Positions 36,145 through 51,100 of a DNA stretch of 64,000 bases are shown in pieces (the first letter of the stretch is position 1; every line of letters starts with the position of its first letter). The notes under the pieces are model-generated. The model did no database searches, was not told the DNA's origin, and was given only the letters and a program-made list of their open reading frames with translations. A program made the translations under genes and the position numbers. The DNA comes from Ceriagrion tenellum (taxonomy: Eukaryota; Arthropoda; Insecta; Odonata; Coenagrionidae): contig OY720635.1 of the NCBI GenBank assembly GCA_963169105.1, positions 133,257,872 through 133,321,871 on the forward strand, written 5' to 3'.

Positions 36145-39100
36145 CTGTAAGAGAAGAAAATTTAAAAATCAATAAAAAATATAAACAATGATCTATACCC
36201 TCACCTGAAAGAACCACATGAAGCCAGTTTACACCGGAAAAAATCTCTCTGCCACAGTCAAATTTTGCTCGAAATTGCCGTTAATATTCGTTATCACCTA
36301 TATTTCCGTTTTGTAAATATAAAAAAAATCAAAATCTTTAAGAATGCTGTTTCGGCTTAAGAAAGTTCTGAATTAGAGTTCGGACTTTATCTTTCCTCCT
36401 CTTGGATCAAACTCAGCTGGAAAATTTTCTATGACTGTTATCTATTACTATTACTATTACCGGTTATCTATTAACTGTTGTGACTGAATTTTTTCACACC
36501 CTCGACAAGAGCGTAGAATTGGAGGAGCGGATACGTAGGCTCGTTCACGAGGTACTCGAACAATTAACACTTTAACGATGCACTAAGAAAAATTACATTC
36601 TGATTCAGTCTACATCTGCCGGATAACAAGAGGGCGTACACAAATAGATGTTTAAACATCAGCCATTTATATAAATCAGCTGTTAAGTTTAATTAGCCTA
36701 AAACTTTACTCTAAATATTAAAAACAAAACTTCACAGTATAGATTTTATTCCTTGAATCTACAGCGGTGCGAATTGTGCAAGTGACTTGAAAACATTGAA
36801 ACCTATCAGTTCCCTAGTCTGTCTATCTTACTCTCAGTGCTTAAATCTATAATTGTATTGAGAAAAATAATCATCTTGGCAGTAGCACCCTAGCACTGTT
36901 TTTGTCATGATCTTAGGGTCTGTCACGTAATGTAATCTAATTACCTCGTCTAACTTACTTTGTTTCACATGATAGTTAATTTAACATATATTTCAAGATA
37001 GTTTAAAACTCTCCCAATCTGTAGAATAACTTTTAGTTTGATCAGCTCAATAATCCCAGCACATAAATGTAAGCGAAACCTTGCAACATTAGAAATAACG
37101 CCCTTAGCAATGTCGTTGCAATTATTCTCAATATGTCCAACAAATCCTAGTTTATTGAAAGGTTATACCGTTTATGAATCGATTTCCATTAGAGAAGCTT
37201 GTAGTAGCCATAGCTCGGCACTTGAATTCTTTCGTCGAAGAATTTCTATTATTTTACAATGTTATGCTGTTAAAATAAAACTTGAAATCATCATTTTTCG
37301 ACTTTAGAGTTGCCAATGAGGGTATTTTCTTCCTATAAAATGGTCATGTGTTTTTTTCTGCTGAGTAAATTTAACTCCTTTGCCAGAACCTCAATAAAAC
37401 TTCAGTGACGGCATTGCTCCTCCCTGGTGTCCTTAGTCTTATTTATATCCTCCCACTATTCAAAGCACTTTATATTCCAATGGCAGTAGCGTTTGACACG
37501 ATAGCATTTAACGGAATAGCGTGTATTTTTTACGCTGCGTTGACGCCGAAAATTTCCAACGGCACAGTCCGCAGCACGACTTTGATGACCTGTAGCCGGC
37601 TCTGTTGTTGCCGACTCCTAACGGACGTGAACGTGTCTTGGCGAGTCCATGAACTCCGACGCATACTTTTTTTTACGAGAGCGTTTCCAGGAGCAGGAGT
37701 TCGAATAGTAAGCAAGGAGAGGAAATAAATATCCTCCAACACGCCATTGCACACGATCAAGTTTGCTTTCTTTTTGAGTTCAATATGTCCGTCTTTCCTC
37801 TGTGAAAGACCTCACTCAATGATTGTATATATTTGCTGTTCCATGTCATCATCTAAATGGAATGAATTGCGAATATTGACACTAAAACGCCCTCTTGGTA
37901 TCTTTCTATCTACTCGCACGTTTACTACTTCCTAGCAAAGCCACATTATCACGGAAGCAAGTACAGGAAACCCGCTGCAAAATCTCAGCGGTCTCCCGGG
38001 TTGTAATCCAGGGAAACGGGATTGGAAATTCTGTTCTTTAAAGCCACCCCAGCAATTCGAATCCCTCTCTCGTATTTCTTACTACAGAAAAGTACTTCTT
38101 TAAACAAATTCACAGGAATTAAATTCATTAATTGATACAAGTATATACATTTTCTAATACCTATATCACGCGTCATTAAAATAAAAGCATATTATCACAA
38201 AGAGAGCGCATTTGCAGCTTACGCTGTGTATTGTGAATTTCCTGCATGGCCGTCAACTGTGTCTAACAAAACTGGTGCTGACTTCTAATACATTAGTATT
38301 CCTTTATGGAGATGTTAAAAAATTAGATTGGATTTTGTAGGTAAAAATTTAGTGTCGTAAAAGTGACTTAATTTCTTCTTCAATCTCTGCTGTCTGAGCT
38401 AAACAAGATAACTTAGCATCATCTAAAAGATGTGATAGATGTTTTTACATCATAACAATTAAAACACTTCCATCTAGGACGTCTGTGGCCGGTTTTTCTG
38501 TTGAGTTAATTAAATCGGCATTGGATTAAGTGATGTTGAGACATGGTAGGATTATATCCATATTATTAAAAGTGGCTTTATCGCCAGCTGCAGCGCAAAT
38601 GCGCATATACATACGCTAATGTGATTTCCAATGAAAGAATGTGATTTGTAAAATTAGTAGGAATGCATTAATGCAGAGTACTTGAGTCACCTTGCTTATT
38701 TGGAGAGATCTCTTATTTTCCTAAACAAAAAACAGTAACGATGGCGAACATGTGAAGTTAGTGTATAATTTAACGAGTTAAACCTAGGTAAGCTTCATGA
38801 AAAGTTATTTTGGAATATTAATTGGAATTTCATTATGAATATTTGCACTTCGCCATGTAACACAACGCGGGCCTCCATATTCTTTTCCCACCGCGTGGGA
38901 GAAATAACAATTAAACACCCACCATGTTTAACTTTTCGCGGTGAAACAATAGGGAAACGGAGGGCAGAGCCAAAGCCGACAATGATGAATTGGGGAGGGG
39001 GACGAATAGAAAAGCACTAGCGAGGATTGACAGGAGAGTTCTTGAAGGGAACGGACGTGTGGTGGGGGTTCTGTGCCATATTCCGGAGGAAGCGGACATT

Positions 39101-42100
39101 CAGCCGCGATACTGGGGCCAGAGAGAGAGAGACCCTGATACAGGACTACCATTCGTGCAGATGCTGTGATCACATTACGCCAGGACTACGGGTTCCGGAG
39201 GCTGTAAAGCTAGAGTGACACCAGCCACGTATCAACCTGTATTGTCAACAAGAGTGTAAATATGGACTTTAATTCTGTATTTTAAATAAGCCATACAACC
39301 CAGTTGGGTACAACCCGGATTAGAGGTTGATGCTAGTTTTGTTGTATTTACATTGGAGTAATGAATGTTTAAAGAAGATATATGGCTTAATTCAAAGAAG
39401 TTGATTATCATAAAATGTTTAAAGATAAGTAAATCATTTAAAGTAACTGTATGAGGTGCAGAATATTGCAATTGTCTGGGTCATGACCTTAAGTTAAAGG
39501 GAAAGATATTATATACTTTGTTTTTTTGTTTCTTGATTCAATGATATGATCTGATGAAATGGTCTGATCAATTAAATTGCTAGTTATCACGTATCGCATG
39601 TTGTTTTGTGTTTCTCATGTTATCTACCGCAGAGAAGGCTGGGGCAATTGAAAAAGGTAGGAGACCGTGGTTAATTTACCTCACATTTATTTTCTATTTT
39701 TGATACTCACCACGTGGGCATTTTGAGTTAACGATAATAGAGATTGTTTCCATTTCTGACCCACAACGTGGGGCTGTCGGGTTGCATTGTTAATATTTTA
39801 CACCCACTGAACGATCGATTATTTGTCAGATGGTCACACTGAATAGCCATAGAAGTGTAGAAAAATGAACTTGAAGTCATGCGTCATGCGCTATTTGCAC
39901 TATTTCATCTTACTGAGAGGGAAAACTTAACTGATATTCCAGATGTCTTTTGAGTGAAACAAGACGCAAGAAATGGAGGGCGATGCGGAGAAGTGTAGCT
40001 GGAAAATTTTATGGAGGGTTTTTTTTTGGTACTGTAGGGAGTGGACCAATTGTAATGCGCACAAAAAAAATCAATCTTGCTTACAGGTGATGGTCAGGTT
40101 TTTCTCCACGTACAAGACATACTTTGCTAGACGCGGCTTTGATGGATGCTTGTTAGCCTCACTCCTTTTCATTGTGGCAAATAAACGATTGAGAGATCTT
40201 TGCAAGAGCGGCAATGACAAAAGTGCTTTCCGCCTTGTTGTATAATGCCTAAAGAACGTCCCCATCAATGAGGAGGAGTCGAATGAAAACCTTAAATGTT
40301 TTAAGGTTTTCATTTGACCTTAAATACTTAAAGGTTTTAATTTGTAACTTTATTTAAAATTTTAACTGATAACTGTACTGCCAACTTACAGAACAATGGC
40401 GCAGGAAATCGAATGTATATTATGTTTTTAAGGGTTTTATTTGACTCCCTCTCGTACATATTACCCTGCGGCGCACCACAGGGGCGTGTGCCCGGGGGTG
40501 AAAGGGCGCCAGTTACAAAAGGGGTGTAATAGAAATAAGGAGAGTACAGAGGTAGCTTGTGAGTTAACGAAGCGTCTTACACTAGTGTCACGCTGTTTTG
40601 GCCAAAATCATAATTGGTGCGGGGAAAGAAGACAATTTTGTACCAATCAGTTTGGCATGGATCTCTCTTATTTTGTCGCTTCTATCAGTTCTGAAGATAT
40701 GGCGCGTGGTCAGAATAGTATCAACCGCATCATCCTGAAACTCTCTGGCATGAATGTTTTAATAATCTAAGCCAAGCGTGTAGCTCCCGAGTCCTTAGAG
40801 GCTCCCAAACAAGTCCTTTCAGCACCTTTGTTGCACTCTCTACTTGCTAGTAGCATTTTTTCCAGGTAAATGTGTGGCCCTTAATTTTCAGATGAAATTA
40901 CCTTAATTTTTACTTGGTATAAACTTTGGTTATGGGTTTTTTAAACTAAATCAAAGGCTACAGGTTATATAAACGGGAGATTAATTAATGAGAAAGCCTA
41001 TTAGTCTCGGTGGCCTTGGCACAATAATACCTATGTAACCAGCGGTTATAAAACCGGGCCTTAGAGGGATGGGTTCCTCTCACCTCGAACTTTTCGATAA
41101 ATTATCATGCACAACTATCTGTAAAAATATCGATTTTTTAGTCTCCTTTTAATACAATCCGAGCTACAGCTTCTTCCATGGTGTACTTTGAAGTCCTGCT
41201 AACTCTTCTTTTCCGCAGGCAATTTTCACAGGCTGAATAATTGTAAAAGCCTTTGAATCGCTGCTTTGCTTGCTTTTTGACCATAGCCTCAAAAAAAGCC
41301 TCCGAACGGTTTTATTTTGATAGCGACATGTAAAATTATTTGTACATCACCTCTGATCTTCATGCGATTCCCACTTTGAATTTTATTCATTTACTCAGAA
41401 ACACGGGTAAATGGTAAATTATTCTAAATGTGGTCTAATTGACACAGATATCCTCCACCACTGGAAAAACTTCCTTCTTTGGGGAAATGAGATGGGATTT
41501 ACTAATACTTTACTAGTACTTTACTAATACTTTAGAAGTAGGTCGGAATAAGGACCAATATTCAGCAAAATGTGATGTTCTGTTGATTATGTTTAATCCG
41601 TAAAATCGTTATGTGTTTAAATTTGTTTTTTGGCATTCAGTAAATTTTATTGACTCTCGCAAATCAAAATTAATACTTAAATATGTATGCGCATTACTTC
41701 ATTTCAAACTGTTATTTAATAATCAAATTGGAAAGGAGGAATATTATCCTAAACCATGGTGAAAGTGGGAACCAGACAGAAAAGTTGAGGAGCACTTAAA
41801 TAGTGTAAGATGATGCCTTTTTTGCATGCCTATAGTAGTAGAGTATACCTGTGAAATTTGAACTCTATATACCTTATTAAATCAGCTTAGTAATGGAACT
41901 CTTTTTTTTAGACAAATACGAAATGCACTTCAAAATTTTCCCCAGGATCCTCGTTGTCAGTATCTGTATTAACGTGGATGACACATTTAGACGAACACGG
42001 ATATTCTCCTAATGTCCTTGGAAAAAAACTAATTTTCATTAAAAAATATGCATATATTCGTAAGGTGCTCAGCCATAGTAATGGTGTCAGATATCAGTGG

Positions 42101-45100
42101 TGGCGATGAAAGCTGGGGGTGATTTGCCCATTCAGATTGAGTTTGATTGTTAGCTAGAATGACTTTGAGAGTTCTCGAAGAACGGAGCAAAACTCAAGTC
42201 CACTATTTTAGCTCAGAATCTGTTGGTAAGAATCAAGCTGTGCTATCAACCCTGAATTAATGCTGTGAAAAATTAAATGCAAACCAATTCTTAAACAGTT
42301 GTAACTAATGTATTCGTTCACAGAGTGCGTTGTCACACGTGTAAGGTGATATCTAAAGTGCTACTGTGTACCTGCAATACGAAAAAAAGTTCCGCACGAT
42401 GAGAATAATTAGGGCCCTGGAATAAGCTTGAAGAGAACGACTTTGTTGGAGAAAATAGGCTTTAAGAAAAGCTGATTTTCGTTCAAAATAATACATAGAC
42501 ATGTAAGGTGCTCAACTATAGTAATAATGTCAGTAATCTTACATACGGGTTTCTACACTTTCCAGTAAGCCACATCGGCAACCGTTTTTCAAATTTAAAA
42601 ATAAACTGCTCCCTCGAAAAAAGTCATTGCTTCTGCTGAAGTGTAGGTTTTTATATCTATTATTTAGAAAAATTATAGTGTAGGCTTTTTTTCCCCGCTG
42701 TTCTCTTTTTTCCTTTGAATTTTAGTGCATACTCACTGACAACAGTGGATGCAATTCCTCTCTTTTTTAAGTCTACTTATTATCACATAGGAGTTTTTCT
42801 TCATTTCATATTCATAATTAGCTAAGCTTCTGCGAGTTTCAAGTGCGTAATAGCTTCACCTTTTCCTCACGTCACATCCCATGTGCACCTCGCCTTTCTT
42901 TCTCAGGTACGAGATGAATTTATTGCAGTATCCCTTCTGGAATCTCGCCCAGTTGCCACAGGGGACTGCCTCGAACGATTCTGGAAACATCACTGAAGCT
43001 GCAAAATATCTCCACGCCTGCCAGTGACTGCAGCCGACTGTAAATGAAACGAGGAAAGAATTAATTAGCCGTGTTTTTCTAAGGAAAAGCGATGTGGGGC
43101 AATTTTTATTCCGGATTGACCACAGACTATTTCATCAAGTTGGCTAGTTATTTGCAACCAAGAAATTTAAAAAAAAACAAGCACTCTCCATCAAGACAAA
43201 TAATAAATACCATGCTAAGGGAATCATTAGTTCGGGTTTAATTTTTCTTTTTTTTTTTAAACGTGAAAGTGATGCTACATCCTGAATTCCCTCCCCTGAG
43301 TGGAAGTTTAAACAATTATCATGCTAATTAATGACATTAGTTACCAGCAATAACTTGAAAAAAGATTTTTGTTCTCACTTCAAATACATTGTCCGCTAAG
43401 GTTCAATATAAAAACAAAAGAAGAGCAAATTACCACCCTTTTGGGTTCAGGATATCATGAGACCAGCTGATTGGAATGAGCCAAGGACAAAAATGCAGAC
43501 TGCTTATTCTAATATTGCCCTGTTATATCCTCTAAATGATACAGTCGATGGGAGAAACATGAGAAGCAGCGGTGAAAAATGAAGCAGTAACAAAAAAAAA
43601 GGGATTTGGTTACGTAAGGGATGTAGTTCGAAAGTTTGCTCGCATCGGAATCAAATAAAAGCACCAAGCTTTTGTGGACATGGCGAGCTAACGAGAAAAT
43701 TTGAATTAGTCTCATTACCAAGAGTAGTCATCTAACTCTGGACAGCTGTTTGTAAAGGAAAAGTTAAGACAGCTGAGAGTACGGAGACAAAAGAAGTGAT
43801 TGATAATTGACAAGTGTGCCACTCAAAATTGAATGGAAAATAAGAGTACATAAGTAATCATGTTTTTAAATCTTTATACTTATAGAAATAAGTATGAAAG
43901 TTAATTAAACTATCCTCTTCAATAATTGAGGTGATAGAGCTGGTTGAGACCGAAGCTAAGCGGTACACCATTGCTAATTATGAAAATCCAAAGTAAAAGC
44001 TTTACATTTCACAGAATATATTTAGTACTATTACTAGTTGACTCCGGCGGAGAAATACCTAGTCCATGAACTTAATAAAATACAAAGGAAAGCTGCGCGA
44101 TTCGTCAAAAACTGCTACGGCCGAACAGAAAGCGTTACACGGATTTTGAACGATTTAGGGTGGGAGCCGCTAGAGACTCGGAGGCTACGCGCTAGGCTTA
44201 GATTGCTTGAGCAATTGAGAATGGATATCTTTCAGAGCGACACGGAGAACATCATATTAGAACCACATTATATTTCCAGGTCCGACAGAATCGATACATT
44301 AAGAGGAATATTTTGCCGAACGGATAGGTATGGGAATTCGTTTTTCCCCCGAACAATTAAGGACTTTAATAATTGCTAGGCGGAAAATTTTTTTTTTAAT
44401 TTTAATTTTTAATTTTTTTTTTAACGGCTGGTATCCTAACACACGCCTTTTGAGGTGGCTTGCGGGCCACACGCCTTTTGAGGTGGCTTGCGGGGTAGTA
44501 TGTAGATGTAGATGTAGTTTAGCTTCGCTGAAGAATCTTTAGAAAATCTACTGAATATTAGAAACCTATTTCTCGATTTCAGGTTTATCTAATCCTCAGA
44601 TAATTTTCTGAAGATTCTGCTGTGTAGCGGGACAAATTGATACACTTTCTATTTCAATGTGACCCCAAAGCTTTTATTTCGAAAATTTCAGGGCATTCAA
44701 TGAGGCATTTTAGTGACATTATTGACCCTCACCATACAATTTCCCCATTTTATGCCTCCCAAAATTTAGTAAATAAAGCTGCCAGTTATTGACCCCCTCC
44801 CATGATTTTATTTCACATAATATCCGGATGGCAGGAGAGTAATTACGCTTTAGTCTGCAAAAAATTAGTTTTTCCGTACCAAGTCGATAGAAATGGAATG
44901 AATAGAACTAACCGTGCACCTCCTAAGCTCAAGTTGGTAGTTTTTTTATGACGCTCAAGTATTATCATTTTTCTGGAGATCTACGAATCAAGTTAGTTTT
45001 TGATGGGTACAAAAGTCTGTAATCTGATTGATCTAAAGGCGCTGAAATCTTCGTACAGTGTCCTTCTTCATCTCAGCACACTTCGGGCTTTTCTTCAATC

Positions 45101-48100
45101 TATGCAATATTCTCTTTCTTCAAGCTCCATTTCTTCTTCAGGGATTCAGCCGGGTCATTGTCTTTCTGGTAACGTTTCCTCTACTATCCTGAAGGCGTCT
45201 TAAGGTCTAGGATGTGAGTGCTTCTTTGGGCCGGGTTTTTCATAGTGGAGTTAGTCGCTTCCGATGGATGTCCGTTTTGGCGCCAATTTTTAATTTTGCT
45301 CCCTCCGATGAGCGTTAGGCCTCTCTTCCAGGTCGTCTCTAGGCTGAAGAAATCTTTCCAATTCATGTTTATTAATATGAATAGTCAGGAAAACTATCAA
45401 AATAACTAACAAAATACCCTGACAGCACGAATAGATAAGATGACTGCAGCCAAGGGGCAACAACGTGGAAGAGAGTTCGAACGCACATCGGTGGGAGCAA
45501 AATGATAAACGGCGCCAAAAGTGTTTTTGAGCCAATACGGGCAGTCATCAGTAGCAACCGTTACATAAACCCGGCCAAAAGAGGCGCTCACATCTTCGAC
45601 CTGAAGAGGCCTCTGGGAGAGGAGGAGAAACGTTGTCAGAAAAACAACGACGTGGATGAATATCGGAAGAAGAAATGGAACCAGTGGCTAATCGCCGCGG
45701 AAATCTTCGACAAAAATTCTCTTCCTTCCTTCGACTTAGACACGACGTCTTCCGCCCATCAAAACCGTCAGCATCCCACTGCCCCTCGTCAACTTCTCCA
45801 TCCACTTGCTCTGTCTCCTCCAAATTTCCGCCTGCGGCTTCTCTTCCCCTCCGGCCATGCTCTGCACTTCTTTTGCCTTTCGCTGCGTTCATTGGCTTTC
45901 CTCCACCCCTATCCCAGAATGCGTCTGAAGCATATAATTAGAAGATACTTCCCTCAGCATGGAGGAGAGTCTCGTGGGAAAGTGGCGGTTGAGAATTTTC
46001 CGTTTCATTCCCTTTTAGATGGACCGAGAGCGATTTTCTTGTCGAGCGTCGAAACGTCAATCGGAATGGAATCCATTGCTCGAATGCAAGACCCGAGGGC
46101 AATCCAGGAAAGTGCAGGGCGTTTTTTTTGTTTCTCAGAGGATGGAAAGGAAAAACGCCAGAATAAGGGCAAAAATGAATTCTTAAATCTTACTCTCTTA
46201 ACCTCCTCAGTCCCGAGACATATCCAGCATTATTTTTGGAAAATTCTTCATACTTACGTTTTGCGTTGTAAACCATGTTTGCAGAGTTAATATCTCTGCC
46301 ACTCAAGCTTCTTAATGATTCTGCCACTTATCAGCAAGTGGCATTGCCAATATTTTGGGTTGCTCAGCGGGAAAAAATTCAAACGTCTGTGTATTGCATA
46401 CAATACGCCAGGACCAAGGAGGTTAATTCATTCATTGTCAGTGTTAATTTTATCTAATTCGTGAATGTCAGAGTGCCTTCGCGTCCTACCAAAGCTATCT
46501 CATTACTCTTGATCCATGATTTAAGATAATTACTATTTTAAAGTTCATTCTTCTTCCGTCTCTCTACCCTAATCAATGAACTTCCTCAGCATTTAATGAT
46601 AACATTTACAACATCACATATTTAAAAAGACACGCGACCCGGGTATCAACGCTCAAGCGTCATCCTCAGATACTGAAGATAACCTAGACCTGAAGATGAC
46701 GCCCAAGCGTTGAAACTCGGGTCGTGTGATTTTTTAATATGTGGTGTTGTAAATGCTATCATTAAATTTGAAACATGGAATGCCTCAAAGTTACAAAGGA
46801 ACTTGATTTAACTTCCTACTGCGATTGATCCCTTCTATCACAAAATAAATCGTCGCCAACTTGGCCACGACGCAACTTTCCGTAAATAAACAGCGAAATT
46901 CGACAGTCATGAACTTAAACAGCATCTCCGGGGCATCTAAGTTAAGTTTTTGTTGTTTGTATGTGAAACTCTTCTTTGTGTACGTTATAACACACTTTAA
47001 ATTGGCAATGTTTCTGTATGTGGCCTATATTCTTTAAAACAGAACAAAATAAAAGCGTATTCACTTAATTTAACATGCTGAGAACCTCCACTACGCGAAT
47101 CAACACTTCTTTTATTTTCATCTTATTTCATTTCAATAGTGGATTCCCAAAATTTACATCAAAGTATCCGAGCAAATTAAGCACGCATAATTCCTTAGAC
47201 TCTGTTACCGGTGCATCCAATCGACTGTCAAAAAAATGGTTCGCGTGAACTTAACACCGATCGCAAAGTCGACTGCCGAGAAAGCGGGGATCGCTGATGT
47301 TGGATTTGGTGCTTTGGTCCCGAGTATGAGAGTGGTTGATTCTTCACGGCTTTCCCAGAAGGCCAGGAGTTTTTAGGTTGATAAAAGAATCATGCAAACA
47401 TCTTCCTTCGGCTCTTCTCGATTTGCTCGAGGAGGAACAGATTTTTCAGTTTTTATTGTGGTCGCCTATTGTGTGCGGAAAGAACGAGTTTTTGTACCTA
47501 TCTGTTCAGAAATGTGTCTATCCTATTTTACCGCTTCTATCAAACCTAGAGATGTAGTGAAGTGTCATGATAATATTGTGTCGTGTCGCTCTGAAACACA
47601 ACAGTTCTAAATTTCTAAAGCAAACTAAGTCTAGCATGTTGCCTCCGAGTCTCTATGGGCTCCCACCTTAATCACTGTACAAAATGTAAAAGACTTATGT
47701 TAGCTCGAAGCAGTTTTTGACAAAGCGCGCAGCATTTCCATGTATTTAATTATTTTTTTTTGGTTAAATCTTTATGACCAGGATCTCAAACGCTTGCGGT
47801 GTATTCGAAGTGTGGTCTAACCAGAGCGAAATAGCATCTCTCTTTTACTTTTTCATCCGAGGACCTTCCTTTTATACGCCAAACAATACCTAGTTTCTTT
47901 AATGCTTTGCCGCATGTGTTTTGTATGTGTGTTTCACACGATATAACAGAAGTTAAGGTAATTCCAAGATATTTAACTGTATCCGAATATTTTATGTTTT
48001 ACTCATCCATGTATGACATTTGTGTGATGAATTTTGCAAGAAGTATACTGTGGTGCATTTACTCAGATTTAATTATAGCCCCCACTCCTGACACCACGAA

Positions 48101-51100
48101 CGAACGTTGTTAAGGTCCGATGACAGCAATTCTACGTCCGGATCTTCGTTTATTTCACGGTAGATGACTGTATCGTCTGCAAATAATCTTAATTTACTGC
48201 TAACTCGAGAAATAATGTCATAAATTGAAATAATTAATTAAAGAGGGCCAATTACGCTTCCTTGAGGAACACCGGATGTGACTCCAACCATATCGGAAGT
48301 GCTTTATCCGAAGAATATTCCACCCAAAATACGGATTTCACTGTATTTTGCTTCACTCTTATTTCCTCTGGGAGCTTACTCTTCTCTTCCACTACGCCTC
48401 GCGCTTTTTCTGTCTTCATCTCAGTTCATCACCCCTTAGTCAATCCTCTACGAATATGAATTCCGAATGCATAAATGTGAATGACCCCTCAAAATTGAAT
48501 GTGGATCGCGTGAGAAGTTGATTCTCCGATTCTTTTCGTGGATGATGTAATTGAGCGAACGGAAAAAATTCTCCTCTTCCGTCGATACCTGGGAGCAGGT
48601 CGTCCTCGCATCCGGGCTGGACGATGACTCCGCCGTTGGGGTAGAAGTCCACGTGTCCGATGGCATCTTGGATTCCCCACCTGGAAGTGTGCCACACGTC
48701 GAGGAATTCGGCATCCGACTTATCGATGCGCTCGGCGCCCGGCTTCAGGAGGTCGATCATCGGCAGCGCTGGATCCAGGGCTGATTGGGAATAAAATCGC
48801 AAGCATCAGCGGAAGGAAAATGAACGTCGGTATACACATCAACACAATACCCTGCGAGCCGCCGAATGTGCGTGTGGCAGGGGGTGTTAGGTCACCAGCC
48901 GTGAAAAGGTGTAAGTTTTTGGGGGTGAAATGGTGACATGTACCATAGGAGTGTATTTAGTGGAGCTCAATTTTTATTGTGGTCGCATACTGTTCGCAGA
49001 AAGAACTAGTTTTTGTACCTTTCTGTTCGGCAGTGTATCTCTCTTATTTTATCACATCTGTCAGACCTAGAGATGTAGTGAGCATTTGATGCAGTGATCA
49101 GCAACCTGCCTTTCAGCTGGTAGAAAACCCAAATGAATGAACGACGGGTTTATTGATAAAAAAAAATTCAGAAATCAGCAGGGAGCATCAGCGACGAAGA
49201 GGGTAGCACTCATAGGGAGAGAGAATTAAAAGAGACAGAAGCTGCGCGGAGGGCATGTTGTGGAGAGGAGAGAGTAAGATGCTCGAATAAAAACCCAACC
49301 AAGAAGTCAATGCCACTGTCGGAGGGTAAATAAAAATGCTTAAGGTAGTTTGAGCGAAATATAATTTCACTTGTAAATCAATGAATTTGGTCTTAACTTG
49401 CAGAGAAATATCTTACTCTTCCAAAGCTACTAAAACATCTGCCCCTTACCGAACTACTTTCCGAGATTTTTGGCGAAAAATACTGGTCTTTTAACATGGA
49501 AAAATGTACATGTAGGCACTCCCGACAGACCTTATTTCAAAATGAGAAATTTGTAACATCTATATATCGTCAAAAAATTAATAATGTATAGCTTGTACGT
49601 TTTCTCGACAATTTTTTTAAATAAATCATATTGCCACCCCAGTAAATTTGTCATCATCGCAAAAATCTTCCGATGTGAAGGAGTTTTCAACGTATTGCGT
49701 GGATAAAATGAGTCAAGTCAAAGACTTGTTGCGATATTTCTATTGAATTTCAATCATATTAAATTATATTATTGCATATACCATTGATGATGCAATATTT
49801 GATTCATGCTTCCAACACCTGCTGAAATTAAAACGTATAATTCGAAAATGATCTCCGTTATGGTAGGGAATTAACTCGCTCAAACTACCTTAAGAAAGCC
49901 AATTGGAGGCAAGGAAGGAGGAGGATGAATCAAGTAAAGGAAGGATAGGTAATCGAGTCCGTTTTTGAGGGTCAGCTGCTGGGAAACATGGAGGGGAGAG
50001 ACATCTTGCATGTGATTATCGGGAAAGCCTGTGTGGAAGAGATGCGACCCCAGAAAGGGGAGAGTAGCAATGTTGTATTAAGCACTCACCCATTCCAGTG
50101 AATGTTAATATGGAAATAGCGAATAAAAAAGCAATGGACAATATCGGAATTTTGAGCTAAAGGCTGTTTATAGTCCGTCGCAATGACGATTCTTAGGTGA
50201 CTCTAATCCTTTAATGGGATCGCACATTTCAGCTGGTGACAATAAGGTTTAGTTAGTCTTTTAATTTATTTAATTAATAATTCTTCATACCATACGTTAA
50301 CAGCTCTTTAGACTGTTTTTATCGAAAAAATGAACTAGTACATAAGGGTGAGTACTTTCAGGCAGCCCTGCCGGTGGCCCATGACCTTAGGGTGACAAAT
50401 CCGTCCAGAAGGACTTGAGCCCAGGACCTTTGGGCAAGGACCTGACCCTACCACCACTTTACCCAGCGGCTTTCTTTCAAATAAGAGTACTGGTATATTT
50501 TCCTTTGCGTTCAAATCCAGATATTGTCTATTGCGCCATTTATTAATTCTTTATGCCTTTGTATGGTATTTCATCTCGCTTAAAAATGTCTAACATTAAC
50601 AATATAAGCACCAATAAGTAGCATTAAATGCTGTCTCAAATGATAGGAATTAAAAAATAGGTATTATTGAAATTCTTTAGCCACATAGAAGACTACAGGA
50701 AACCAGTCTGCACGAAATCCTTTGACGGTGGAAAAGTTTTCAACCTGTAATGTGTCCGATCCTCCCCGTTTTGACCTGGTGACCCGCTATCCCCGCGACG
50801 TGACTGCCCAGACTGAAGCCGATCACGTGCAGTCGTTCCAGGAACTTCTGCGACGGCCGTTTCCTCGGCGGCACCGCCGCCTCGTCCGTGATGCTGTTCG
50901 AGGATTCCTCGAAGTTCTCGTCCATCGCACGCGCCATCTTGTCGATGAAGCGCGCCACATGCTTCCCCGTGGCCCTCACGTTGAGCAGCGCCGCGCGGTA
51001 CCAAGGAGCGGCGGCCAACTCCCGCCAATCAACGAACAGGACGTTCCAGCGTCCGCTACTTGTCGTCGCTGCGATAGAAGGAATATACATGAGCATAAAT

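Noticed and set aside
37405..37728. 107-codon frame with hydrophobic start
   Set aside because: No recognisable domain, no transcript evidence, lies within a lipase intron and overlaps an equally long antisense frame.
45502..46290. A 262-codon plus-strand open frame
   Set aside because: It starts in a foldback arm, runs through a low-complexity Pro/Ser/Arg-rich stretch and into a MITE; no domain or splice support.
48448..48588. Extension of lipase exon D past its donor
   Set aside because: The extra residues do not match the family, while splicing to exon E restores the conserved GCSH block in phase.
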